A stretch of DNA of 64,000 nucleotides from an uncultured Shewanella sp. (GTDB lineage Bacteria; Pseudomonadota; Gammaproteobacteria; Enterobacterales; Shewanellaceae). The position numbers were made by a program, and so were the translations under genes. The notes under the pieces were generated by a model. It was not told the DNA's origin, made no database searches, and was given only the letters and a program-made list of their open reading frames with translations. The DNA lies in assembly GCF_947497935.1 (NCBI RefSeq), contig NZ_CANMIO010000003.1:310001-374000 (forward strand), read 5' to 3'. Shown one piece after another: positions 32,160 through 39,332 of the stretch (positions are counted from its first letter, which is position 1; each line of letters opens with the position of its first letter).

Positions 32160-32400
32160 TACGGGAAACACCCATTCCCCATCGGAGTTGCCGAAGTACG
32201 TTGAAGACTCTTTATAAATGAAATGGCCAAGAGGGGGAAGCTGTTGTCCCCTTTTGCCCGAGTGTGAGCAGGAAGCTCACGACTTTGGTCAGGCGCAGCC
32301 TGATGCTTTAAGTCTCGGGTGTGGGCGAAGCGCCACGACCTTTATCAAGCGTAGCTTGATTGCTTCAAACGCAAGTTTGTTAGACGAAGTCTAACTTAAA
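32160..32400 (-). repeat. Dispersed hairpin-rich repeat, copy B (inverted relative to copy A)
   Basis: Reads on minus as a relative of 27501-27805. It is paced by short palindromes: TCAAGCTACGCTTGA, AGACTTCGTCT, CAGGCTGCGCCTG and GTGGCGCTTCGCCCAC. With copy A it brackets the cytochrome/AraC pair in inverted orientation, 4.4 kb apart. It lacks copy A's three-way-junction interior. Confidence 0.7.
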
Positions 32401-32430
32401 GCCCAGGCGCAGCCTGATTGACCGCCTTAA

Positions 32431-32560
32431 ATTCAAGGCAAAAAAAACCAGCTCAAAGAGCTGGCAAGACATGTTTCAACTATCTCTAACAGAGCGCCAA
32501 AAGGAAATCGGCATAATGTTGCTGGCGTTAATTCATAGCAATATCGGTATTGATATCCAC
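32431..32560 (-). repeat. Truncated 3' remnant of a small-ORF/RNA unit
   Basis: Repeats the terminator and 3' part of the next unit: ATTCAAGGCAAAAAAAACCAG, the same AGCTC hairpin, GACATGTTTCAA, then a diverged CCAAAAGGAAATCGG and GCTGGCGTTAATT. It lacks the promoter, leader and ORF. Probably what is left of a third tandem unit. Confidence 0.7.
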
Positions 32561-32589
32561 CGACCTTCTAGACCCATCAAATTCAAGGC

Positions 32590-32616
32590 AAAAAAAAACC
32601 AGCTCAAAGAGCTGGC
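32590..32616 (-). terminator. Terminator of small-ORF unit 1
   Basis: CCAGCTC-TTT-GAGCTGG followed on minus by eight or nine T. Compared with unit 2 (CCCGCTC-ATT-GAGTGGG) the stem keeps pairing through an A-U to C-G change and a G-C to G-U change. Confidence 0.93.
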
Positions 32617-32767
32617 AAGACATGTTTCAAGTGTTCCAAAAGGAAATCGGTTAGCGCGCTAGCGTTAATCAATGGCATATCGACAAGGTCAACATACCAC
32701 TTGAGTCTAAACACACCCAAAGGGTGTTATAAGGTTGATGGAATGATGAAATTACTCTAAAGGAGGG

Positions 32768-32866
32768 TTAGCCCTTAAAAGTCATGGCGTATAAACCGCC
32801 ACGCAAAACATTTGAATCCAACCAAGTGTTTTGCCAATAAATCGAAGTTTGTCCTGTATAAGACAT
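32768..32866 (-). CDS. 32-aa conserved small protein, unit 1
   Basis: Starts MSYTGQTSIYWQNTW and ends NVLRGGLYAMTFKG. AGGAG lies 8 nt before the ATG. The paralog in unit 2 shares IY-Q--WL and the full (V/I)LRGGLYAMT(F/L)KG end; F/L and V/I changes and free variation upstream suggest protein-level constraint at the C-terminus, although the DNA there is also a hairpin (TGGCG/CGCCA). Too short for a domain call; I do not recognise the family. Confidence 0.62.
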   Translation of the reverse strand: MSYTGQTSIYWQNTWLDSNVLRGGLYAMTFKG

Positions 32867-33031
32867 AGTCGGTACTCCTAACAAAGTTGTAAACTTAATC
32901 TCAAATTAAATCAGTCTATGGGGTTGAGCCAAACTAATCTAATGAGGCAACTTGTCGCTCGATTCCTTGGAGAATTATCCATCCTGGATAGACTTTAAAA
33001 CTGGAAAGACTCTGCTTAACCAGTGACGACA

Positions 33032-33059
33032 ATTATATGCCTCTGTAATTTTATTACAA
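33032..33059 (-). promoter_or_regulatory. Sigma-70 promoter of unit 1
   Basis: TTGTAA, 16 nt, TATAAT on minus. It overlaps the HexR-like palindrome at 33044-33058. Confidence 0.85.
33044..33058. promoter_or_regulatory. HexR-like operator of unit 1
   Basis: TGTAATTTTATTACA, a perfect TGTAAT-N3-ATTACA dyad, which matches the HexR consensus known in Shewanella and other gammaproteobacteria. It covers the -35 region and spacer, the position of a repressor. Confidence 0.65.
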
Positions 33060-33117
33060 GTATTTATTATAAATAATGCTCAAAAACTGTCACAGCGGTA
33101 ATTTTACGACACCAAGC

Positions 33118-33133
33118 AGTGATATAGCTCACA
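33118..33133. promoter_or_regulatory. CRP-like site upstream of unit 1
   Basis: AGTGATATAGCTCACA, one mismatch from TGTGA-N6-TCACA, centred about 100 nt before the predicted start of unit 1. Confidence 0.4.
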
Positions 33134-33249
33134 CTGAAAGCAGGTTGGATGCCTAATATCACAAACAGGCAGCATTTCTGATCAAAAATACTACACGATT
33201 AGCGTGAATTATAAGCAGACCATTAATGGCTTGGCTGAATTTCAGCCAA

Positions 33250-33276
33250 AAAAAAGCCCACTCAATGAGCGGGCAA
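33250..33276 (-). terminator. Terminator of small-ORF unit 2
   Basis: GCCCGCTC-ATT-GAGTGGGC with one G-U pair, followed on minus by eight T. A second palindrome, TGGCTGAA-TTCAGCCA type, follows directly. Confidence 0.93.
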
Positions 33277-33434
33277 GACATTTCAAGTGTTCCTAACGGA
33301 AATTGGTTAACGCGCCAGCGGTAATCAATGGCAAACAGCGGAGTATACTAACTCGGGCCATCTGCGACTTGGTCTACAAGCATCTAAAAAGATACAATAA
33401 AGGTTGATGGAAACTGGTTAACTAAAAAGGAGGG

Positions 33435-33527
33435 TTAGCCCTTTAAAGTCATGGCGTATAAACCGCCACGCAAAATTTCTGTGTTTAACCAAAAGCTCTG
33501 CGAATAAATAGTGTGACTAAAATACAT
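33435..33527 (-). CDS. 30-aa conserved small protein, unit 2
   Basis: Starts MYFSHTIYSQSFW and ends EILRGGLYAMTLKG. GGAG lies 8 nt before the ATG. See unit 1 for the comparison. No signal peptide or TM helix is evident; the peptide is aromatic-rich and slightly basic at its end. Confidence 0.62.
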   Translation of the reverse strand: MYFSHTIYSQSFWLNTEILRGGLYAMTLKG

Positions 33528-33684
33528 ATTGATTACTCCAAACAAAGTTGAATTCCATATACTCTACTTTCGTAAAAGCCGTTCGTTGGCTTGTAGAGTC
33601 AACTTGTCGCTCGATTCCTTGGAGAATTATCCATCCTGGATAGACTAAGTGTCGCGAAGCACCATTGCTTACCCGACGAAAGCA

Positions 33685-33712
33685 ATTATAGAGAAATGTA
33701 GTTTTATTACAA
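33685..33712 (-). promoter_or_regulatory. Sigma-70 promoter and HexR-like operator of unit 2
   Basis: TTGTAA, 16 nt, TATAAT on minus, identical in layout to unit 1. The palindrome TGTAGTTTTATTACA (33697-33711) has one changed base relative to unit 1. A further half-site TTTTATTACA lies at 33755-33764. Confidence 0.8.
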
Positions 33713-33818
33713 GCTTTTTTATTAAAAAAGCCAAAATAAACATTTTTACGTTATTTTATTACAAGATTTATTAGCGAAAGCCTCTATACCTCTTTGATTA
33801 GACTCTAGGACACAAACA

Positions 33819-33848
33819 AAAAACCAGCACGTAAGGCACTGGTTTTAT
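33819..33848 (-). terminator. Terminator after the M17 aminopeptidase
   Basis: AAAACCAG pairs with CTGGTTTT around a loop with G-T pairs, with six T on minus. It isolates the small-ORF array from the aminopeptidase gene. Confidence 0.85.
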
Positions 33849-33891
33849 AGATTATATAAACTAAAACACCGACATCACATTATTATTCAGC

Positions 33892-35430
33892 TCACTTAGT
33901 CGCTGTAATGTAATGAAACAAGCCGACTAAAGGTGTTGCCGTTGGCGTACCGTATTGAGGGTGTCCTTCGGTTGCACTACCGGCGATATCGATATGAGTA
34001 TAAGCAATCGGCTTGTCAGCATTTAAGCCATGAGGACTAAGACCTGATGCTTCAATCAAAAATGCCGCTGGGTACTGATGCCCGCGAGCGGTCACTGATG
34101 ATGGTGCATTATTAGAGGACAACATATCTGCAGCCGCGGATGGGTCGACAATTTTACTAAAATCATCCCGGCGTAACTGACTCACCTCAATAGGCTCGCC
34201 CCAAAGCGATGCTTGCTCTTGCATCACTGAAGCAACATTTTGCTGCTTAGCTACGCTATTTTCCACGACCGCAGTATATCCGCCAAAGCAACGCACCACA
34301 TGTCCGGTTAGTGTCGCTACCGAGAACATCTGTGGGTTAACCGCTGTGATAGCCTTTATACGTAAATGAGAAAGCAGATCAGCTAGCACTAGGCGTCCTT
34401 CTGCATCAGTATTACCAATACGGACACGTTTACCCGCATGACTAGTGATGATCTCGTCGGTGACAAAGGCTTCACTACCGATGCTGTTTCTCACTAAACC
34501 TAACTCGGCGACAATCCGAATCCCCTTAGGTTTTAACATACTGATAGTTTTCATTAGACCCGCTACTGCAGCCGCGCCGCCTTTATCTCGGCTCATTCCT
34601 GCCATACCACCGGCAATTTTTAGATCGGCGCCACCCGTGTCATACACTACGCCTTTGCCTGCAAACATATAGGTATGTTCAATTTCGCCCTCGCCCACAT
34701 ATTCAAGCTTTACCACCCGAGGTTGATGTCTCAGTACACCAAAAGATGAGCGGCCGACTGCACATAATAGTGGATAATCTCGCTCAAGAATGTCTCGGTC
34801 TTCGACCACACTCATTAATAAGCCTGAATCTTGAAGTGCTTCGATGCAGTAATCGGCAAAGGCTGGTGCAGACATACGTTCTGGCTCGGTGCCACAAAGG
34901 TCTCGTGCCAGTACCCTGCCCGCCTCGATTGCAGTGAGTGCTACTGCGCTTTTTTTATCACTTAACAGGCCAATGGCTTCTAACGGCTGATCACCAGCTC
35001 CCGCTTCTCTAAGCTCCAATGCTTGCCAAAGCTCTTGGCCGCAAGCAAGCGCAGCCACTTGAGCGGCATTTTGATAACGCTGTTCAGCTAAGTTGTTGAC
35101 TATGAGTAAAGGACGCTTAGCTCCCGCATCTTTTGCCAGTTTGATACCTTGTCTTGCTGCATCGGCGAAGACGCGAACATCTTGATAGTCATCATCCGCC
35201 TTTTTGACTGGTGCAATAATCAGGCGTCCACCAGCCATCCCAGGAGCAAATAGCAATGTAGGAGACTGGCCAACCCGCTTATCTATCTTTTGACCATGAT
35301 TTGCTAGCATTACAATCTCATCAAATTGCAATGATTCAAGATCAGCGGTGACCACCACGAGGGCATCCCAGCCGTTTCCTTCAAAAATGGCTCCTTGATC
35401 GACTTCATCAACAAACTTAACTGATCCCAT
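33892..35430 (-). CDS. Leucyl aminopeptidase family protein (M17)
   Basis: 512 aa. The family signature NTDAEGRLVLADL is near residue 340. Metal ligands are expected in the GKGVVYDTGGADLK region (about 255) and in that signature. Cytosolic zinc/manganese aminopeptidase that trims N-terminal residues from peptides. The variant catalytic-Lys region reads YDTGGADLKIAGGMAGMSRDKGGAAAV where PepA has the similar FDSGG-SLK; it looks like a subfamily distinct from canonical PepA. Divergent from pepD, together suggesting a peptide-degradation locus. Confidence 0.9.
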   Translation of the reverse strand: MGSVKFVDEVDQGAIFEGNGWDALVVVTADLESLQFDEIVMLANHGQKIDKRVGQSPTLLFAPGMAGGRLIIAPVKKADDDYQDVRVFADAARQGIKLAKDAGAKRPLLIVNNLAEQRYQNAAQVAALACGQELWQALELREAGAGDQPLEAIGLLSDKKSAVALTAIEAGRVLARDLCGTEPERMSAPAFADYCIEALQDSGLLMSVVEDRDILERDYPLLCAVGRSSFGVLRHQPRVVKLEYVGEGEIEHTYMFAGKGVVYDTGGADLKIAGGMAGMSRDKGGAAAVAGLMKTISMLKPKGIRIVAELGLVRNSIGSEAFVTDEIITSHAGKRVRIGNTDAEGRLVLADLLSHLRIKAITAVNPQMFSVATLTGHVVRCFGGYTAVVENSVAKQQNVASVMQEQASLWGEPIEVSQLRRDDFSKIVDPSAAADMLSSNNAPSSVTARGHQYPAAFLIEASGLSPHGLNADKPIAYTHIDIAGSATEGHPQYGTPTATPLVGLFHYITATK

Positions 35431-35663
35431 AACCTTTCCTTCTTAATTTTATAATTTTGCTCCCGCATTATTCCCCTATTGTGGTCAGATTACCAACGAC
35501 TTTACCGAGTATGAAAACTATTGTGGAAACTTCGGCTGACAAGGCTGAATTCATCAAGCAGCTTACGACTCCGCGGCGCAGTAAGACTATGCTAGACTGT
35601 CTGCAATTTCTGCCTCACTGGCAGCCGCGCGCGATAGATATTACTCGAATAGGAGATTTTTAA

Positions 35664-37124
35664 GTGACCACTCTTAGTCAGTTACAACCACAAGCACTTT
35701 GGCAATGGTTCGAACAGATCTGTGCCATTCCGCATCCCTCTAAACATGAGCAAGCCTTGAGTGCTCATATTCAGGCTTGGGCTAAAGACAAACAACTCAG
35801 TGTCGTTGAAGACAAGGTCGGTAACCTGATCATCAAAAAACCTGCCACCGCGGGCATGGAAGACCGTAAGACTGTTGTGCTTCAAGCCCATATCGATATG
35901 GTGCCGCAGAAGAACGCTGATAAAGTTCATGATTTTGAGAAAGACCCGATTGAAGCTTATGTCGATGGTGACTGGGTTAAGGCGAAGGGCACCACACTAG
36001 GCGCTGATAACGGTATCGGTATGGCCTCTGCACTAGCCATTTTAGGCGCCGATGATATCCCTCACGGCCCACTAGAAGTGCTGCTTACCATAGACGAAGA
36101 AGCGGGCATGACAGGTGCATTTGGCTTAGAGGCCGGCATGCTTGACGCTGAAATACTAATCAACACTGACTCAGAGCAAGAAGGTGAGATCTACATGGGT
36201 TGTGCTGGCGGTGTTGATGCACAGTTAAGCGTACCTATGGTTTGGCAATCTCCAGAGCCGACAAATGCCAGCTATAAACTGTCGATTTCTGGCCTTAAGG
36301 GCGGTCACTCTGGCGTTAACATTCACTTGGGCCGTGGTAACGCTAATAAACTATTAGCGCGCTTCCTGTTTGATCATGGCGATGAACTTGCCATCGAGTT
36401 AACTCAATTTGTTGGTGGCTCACTGCGCAATGCGATTCCACGTGAAGCCGAAGTCAGCTTTATGCTGCCACCGGAAAATTTAACACTACTGCAAACTCGT
36501 ATTACTGAATTTCAGGCCTTAGTGCGTGAAGAATTAGCGATTGCAGACCCGGGAACAGTGCTCACCTTGGCTGAAATCCCAGCTGAGAAGCAAGTAATGA
36601 GCGAAGACTCACAGCAGATCCTTGTCGATCTACTTAATGCCTGTCCAAATGGCGTCATTCGCATGAGTGATGAAGTTGAAGGCGTAACTGAGACTTCGCT
36701 TAACGTGGGTGTGATCAGCACCGATGATAACGGCGTACAAATCCTTTGCCTTATCCGTTCATTGATTGATTCAGGCCGCAGCGAAGTGGAAGGCGTATTG
36801 ACCTCGCTTGCTAATCTTGCTGGTGCAAATGTTGAGTTCAGCGGTGCTTATCCTGGCTGGAAGCCTGATAATAGCTCACCAGTCATGGCAAGCGTTCGTG
36901 AAACCTACGAAGCGATTTACGATAAAGAGCCGACTATCATGGTGATCCACGCAGGTCTTGAATGTGGACTATTTAAGAAGCCTTACCCAGAGATGGATAT
37001 GGTGTCTATTGGCCCAACTATTCGCTACCCGCATAGCCCTGATGAAAAAGTGAATATCACTACCGTTGGCCAATACTGGAAGCTGTTGTTAGCCGTACTT
37101 GAACGTACTCCAGTTAAAGGCTAA
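35664..37124 (+). CDS. pepD: Aminoacyl-histidine dipeptidase (peptidase D)
   Basis: 486 aa from a GTG with AGGAG 8 nt upstream. M20-family dipeptidase that cleaves carnosine-type and other dipeptides in the cytosol. Metal-site motifs include LQAHIDMVPQK (near residue 74-84), GTTLGADNGIGMA (about 112-124), the catalytic IDEEAGMTGAFGLE (about 146-159) and VIHAGLECGLF (about 428-438). The C-terminus ends VLERTPVKG. Its 3' end is partly duplicated twice directly downstream. Confidence 0.97.
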   Translation: MTTLSQLQPQALWQWFEQICAIPHPSKHEQALSAHIQAWAKDKQLSVVEDKVGNLIIKKPATAGMEDRKTVVLQAHIDMVPQKNADKVHDFEKDPIEAYVDGDWVKAKGTTLGADNGIGMASALAILGADDIPHGPLEVLLTIDEEAGMTGAFGLEAGMLDAEILINTDSEQEGEIYMGCAGGVDAQLSVPMVWQSPEPTNASYKLSISGLKGGHSGVNIHLGRGNANKLLARFLFDHGDELAIELTQFVGGSLRNAIPREAEVSFMLPPENLTLLQTRITEFQALVREELAIADPGTVLTLAEIPAEKQVMSEDSQQILVDLLNACPNGVIRMSDEVEGVTETSLNVGVISTDDNGVQILCLIRSLIDSGRSEVEGVLTSLANLAGANVEFSGAYPGWKPDNSSPVMASVRETYEAIYDKEPTIMVIHAGLECGLFKKPYPEMDMVSIGPTIRYPHSPDEKVNITTVGQYWKLLLAVLERTPVKG

Positions 37125-37142
37125 TCAACCTTGCAAAGTCAA

Positions 37143-37182
37143 AAGGCCACTTAGCTATTAATTAGCAATAAGTGGCCTTTGT
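37143..37182 (+). terminator. Terminator after pepD
   Basis: AAAGGCCACTTA pairs with TAAGTGGCCTTT; the inner part AGCTATTAATTAGCA can extend the stem. Followed by GTTATAT. Confidence 0.85.
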
Positions 37183-37406
37183 TATATCTAACATCAGCTA
37201 GGGTATCTATTACCATTCTAACCCCAAGCCATTCGCTACTCACTTTACCCAAGCAGTAGCCCTAATGAAAAAGTGAATATCACTACCGTTGGCCAATACT
37301 GGAAGCTGTTGTTAGCCGTACTGGAACGTACTCCAGTTAAAGGCTAATTAACTGTAATTAGTTTTAAAACGCTAACAAAGGCCACATCGCAATGAGTGGC
37401 CTTTGT
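37183..37406 (+). pseudogene. First duplicated pepD 3' fragment with its own terminator
   Basis: 37227-37347 repeats the last about 100 nt of pepD, including the coding stretch for VNITTVGQYWKLLLAVLERTPVKG-like residues (written in part: VNITTVGQYWKLLLAVLER) and the stop codon. It has an upstream insertion (ACTTTACCCAAGCAG) and a second terminator AAAGGCCAC/GTGGCCTTT at 37377-37405. No start; not expressible as a protein. Confidence 0.85.
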
Positions 37407-37600
37407 TATATCTAACATCAGCTAGGGTATCTATTACCATTCTAACCCCAAGCCATTCGCTACTCACTTTACCCAAGCAGTAGCCCTAATGAAAAGTAAA
37501 TATCACCACCGTGGGTCAATACTGGAAGCTGTTGCTAGCAGTACTGGAACGCACTCCAGTAAAAGGTTAATTAACTGTAATTAGTTTTAAAACGCTATTT
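37407..37600 (+). pseudogene. Second duplicated pepD 3' fragment, more decayed
   Basis: Offset 224 nt from the first fragment. 37407-37492 is nearly identical to 37183-37268. Later bases diverge (AAAAAG to AAAAG, CCGTTGGCC to CCGTGGGTC), including a frame-breaking loss. It lacks the terminator hairpin at its end. Confidence 0.82.
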
Positions 37601-37627
37601 CAGTCTAATACCAATCAGTATAAACAG

Positions 37628-38704
37628 TTAAAAACCTAAATCCATCTGCGAGCTATCCGCATCGTTATCTTCTGTTGTCATACTATTTGAAGCCAGCCCC
37701 ACCGATACCCCTAGTAAGCGAATACCACGGTCATGCTGCCTTTCCATCGCTTGCTCAAGTAACTGATAAAACAGGTTTACCGAGATTTCATCACTTCGAT
37801 GTTCAATAGTTGTCTGTTTAAAGTCCTCAAACTTAATTTTAACGACTTGCTTGTGGATAGTTCTGTCCTTGGCACTGCGACTCACTCGTGCACCTAGCTC
37901 TTGAATAAGTTGAGGCATCACGGATCGGCACTGCTCCAGCGTGTGAATATCTTTGGCTAAGGTGGTTTCAACCCCAACGGATTTGCGCTCTCGATTAGGT
38001 GAAATGCTACGCTTGTCTATGCCTTTAGCTCGCTCAATCAATACACTGCCAAACTTACCAAAACGCTCAACCAACTGCGCCTGAGGATATGCCTGTACAT
38101 CACTACAGGTATGTAAGCCTAAATCGGCTAGTTTTTTAGCGGTAACTTTGCCAACACCTGGAATTTTTATCAGCGGTAAGGTTTTAACAAACTCATTAAT
38201 CATGTCTGGGCGGATCACATACTGTCCATTAGGTTTATTTAGATCTGAGGCTATTTTGGCTAGGAACTTAACAGGCGCGATCCCTGCAGATGCCGTCAAA
38301 CCAGTCTCGGCCAAGATGTCGGCTCGAATAGCTTCGGCAATTAAGGTTGCAGAGCCTTTGCAGTGCGGGCTATCTGTGACATCCAGATAGGCTTCATCTA
38401 AAGATAAAGGTTCAATTAAGTCGGTGTAACGTTCAAATACAGCTCTAATTTGACTGGAGACTTCTTTATAGACCTGCATTCGCCCTGGTACTAATATCAG
38501 ATCAGGACAAAGCTTCAGGGCATAGCCAGATGCCATAGCCGAGCGTACGCCAAACTGACGTGCCTCGTAATTACAGGTACTTATCACCCCACGACGATCG
38601 CTGCGCCCACCCACAGCAATAGGTTTCCCTCTTAATTCGGGAAAGTCGCGCATTTCCACTGCGGCGTAGAAGCAATCCATGTCGACATGAATAATTTTTT
38701 GCAA
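37628..38704 (-). CDS. dinB: DNA polymerase IV
   Basis: 358 aa, Y-family translesion polymerase used in the SOS response. Catalytic acidic residues are Asp8 ([12 protein letters not shown]) and Asp103/Glu104 (SLDEAYLDV). The thumb HhH region is [13 protein letters not shown], and the little-finger domain follows residue 240. The C-terminal beta-clamp motif is QMDLGF. The start is a TTG with GGAGG 8 nt upstream. A LexA box lies just upstream. Confidence 0.97.
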   Translation of the reverse strand: MQKIIHVDMDCFYAAVEMRDFPELRGKPIAVGGRSDRRGVISTCNYEARQFGVRSAMASGYALKLCPDLILVPGRMQVYKEVSSQIRAVFERYTDLIEPLSLDEAYLDVTDSPHCKGSATLIAEAIRADILAETGLTASAGIAPVKFLAKIASDLNKPNGQYVIRPDMINEFVKTLPLIKIPGVGKVTAKKLADLGLHTCSDVQAYPQAQLVERFGKFGSVLIERAKGIDKRSISPNRERKSVGVETTLAKDIHTLEQCRSVMPQLIQELGARVSRSAKDRTIHKQVVKIKFEDFKQTTIEHRSDEISVNLFYQLLEQAMERQHDRGIRLLGVSVGLASNSMTTEDNDADSSQMDLGF

Positions 38705-38728
38705 GCCAATATCCTCCGAAAAGAATAT

Positions 38729-38748
38729 TACTGTATATAAAAACAGTA
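38729..38748 (-). promoter_or_regulatory. LexA (SOS) box of dinB
   Basis: TACTGTATATAAAAACAGTA matches the LexA consensus TACTGTATATATATACAGTA with two changes and keeps CTGT-N8-ACAG. It is 25 nt before the dinB start. Confidence 0.9.
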
Positions 38749-38832
38749 TTCAATATAAACCACACAGATCAAATGCTGACTTAACATAATGGCAGCCTGT
38801 AAAAGTGCTAAGCAGTTAATCTAAAGTATGAT

Positions 38833-39060
38833 TCAACTATTAGGCTCGGGATAAAAAAGCTTACTGAGCATCGTCAGTTCTTCTGCAGATAAAATGGATA
38901 AAGGCTTAATATGATTAGAAAATCCCTGCCTAGGATCCGCGAGCAGCTTCTCATCATTCACTTGGGCCTCGAGGCGTTCGATATACTCAAGCAGATAATC
39001 AATTTGAAACTGATTATCTGCATCTAGCTGAGTCTTATTTGTTTCAGATGTTATCAACAT
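38833..39060 (-). CDS. Small hypothetical protein (75 aa)
   Basis: Not recognised. Acidic with a likely helical segment FQIDYLLEYIERLEAQVNDEKLL that could form a coiled coil (positions about 18-40). No signal or TM. No good Shine-Dalgarno, though a G-rich run precedes the ATG. It lies between bfr and dinB, 38 nt after a second small frame. Confidence 0.42.
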   Translation of the reverse strand: MLITSETNKTQLDADNQFQIDYLLEYIERLEAQVNDEKLLADPRQGFSNHIKPLSILSAEELTMLSKLFYPEPNS

Positions 39061-39098
39061 CGCCCGCCCCCAAGCAGTCAGATAAGATGGCAGTGTGA

Positions 39099-39257
39099 CT
39101 AATGCTGTACTCTGGCTTTATCCGCTGGCTTTAGCTGCGAAAGCGCGAGATCAAAAGCAATAATCGCATCGTCTAATGCTAGATTAATCCGATAGAGCTG
39201 AACCCAGGCTGTATCAGCAGTTCGGACAATCAGCTTTGCTATCAGTTTGAGTATCAA
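39099..39257 (-). CDS. Possible 52-aa small protein upstream of the 75-aa ORF
   Basis: Minus-strand frame from a TTG, starting MILKLIAKLIVRTADTAWVQ and ending LKPADKARVQH. The composition (amphipathic, Leu/Ala-rich, few rare codons) looks coding. There is no clear Shine-Dalgarno, so the start is uncertain. It may pair with the next small gene in one transcript that begins after the bfr terminator. Confidence 0.35.
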   Translation of the reverse strand: MILKLIAKLIVRTADTAWVQLYRINLALDDAIIAFDLALSQLKPADKARVQH

Positions 39258-39290
39258 TTAGGGAGAGCTGGGGGAAATATCGCCAAAAAA

Positions 39291-39312
39291 AGAGCCGCTA
39301 TATTGCGACTCG
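39291..39312 (-). terminator. Terminator after the bacterioferritin pair
   Basis: GAGTCGC pairs with GCGGCTC (one T-G) around a 6-nt loop, followed on minus by seven T. Confidence 0.88.
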
Positions 39313-39332
39313 TAAATCATCGTTTATATCGC

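Larger units (their letters stand above)
32585..33025 (-). ncRNA. Small-ORF unit 1: predicted transcript of about 440 nt
   Basis: Bounded by a consensus promoter (10 nt downstream of the -10 at 33032-33037) and a strong terminator. It includes a conserved leader hairpin UAUCCA-GGA-UGGAUA, the 32-codon ORF, AGGG-CUAA-CCCU spanning the stop codon, an anti-Shine-Dalgarno-like CCCUCCUUU, and a conserved 3' block (ATTTCC, GGAACACTTGAAA, TGTCTTGCC). The whole arrangement is repeated in unit 2. Likely a dual-function or leader-regulated small RNA. Confidence 0.6.
33246..33678 (-). ncRNA. Small-ORF unit 2: predicted transcript of about 430 nt
   Basis: Paralog of unit 1 in the same order: promoter, leader with TCCAGGATGGATAATTCTCC, ORF, AGGG-CTAA-CCCT, CCCTCCTTT, the 3' block ATTTCC-GTTA-GGAACACTTGAAA and the terminator. 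The stretch between start region and leader, and between ORF and 3' block, is much more diverged, which marks the conserved islands as functional. Confidence 0.6.

Noticed and set aside
32160..32400. Insertion sequence at repeat copy B
   Set aside because: No transposase frame and no terminal inverted repeats or target duplication seen.
32585..33678. The small units as CsrB/CsrC-type RNAs
   Set aside because: Each has only a few GGA motifs, far fewer than CsrB, and contains a well-started ORF.
31610..33715. CRISPR array
   Set aside because: Repeats are 130-480 nt long, few and not separated by uniform spacers; no cas genes nearby.
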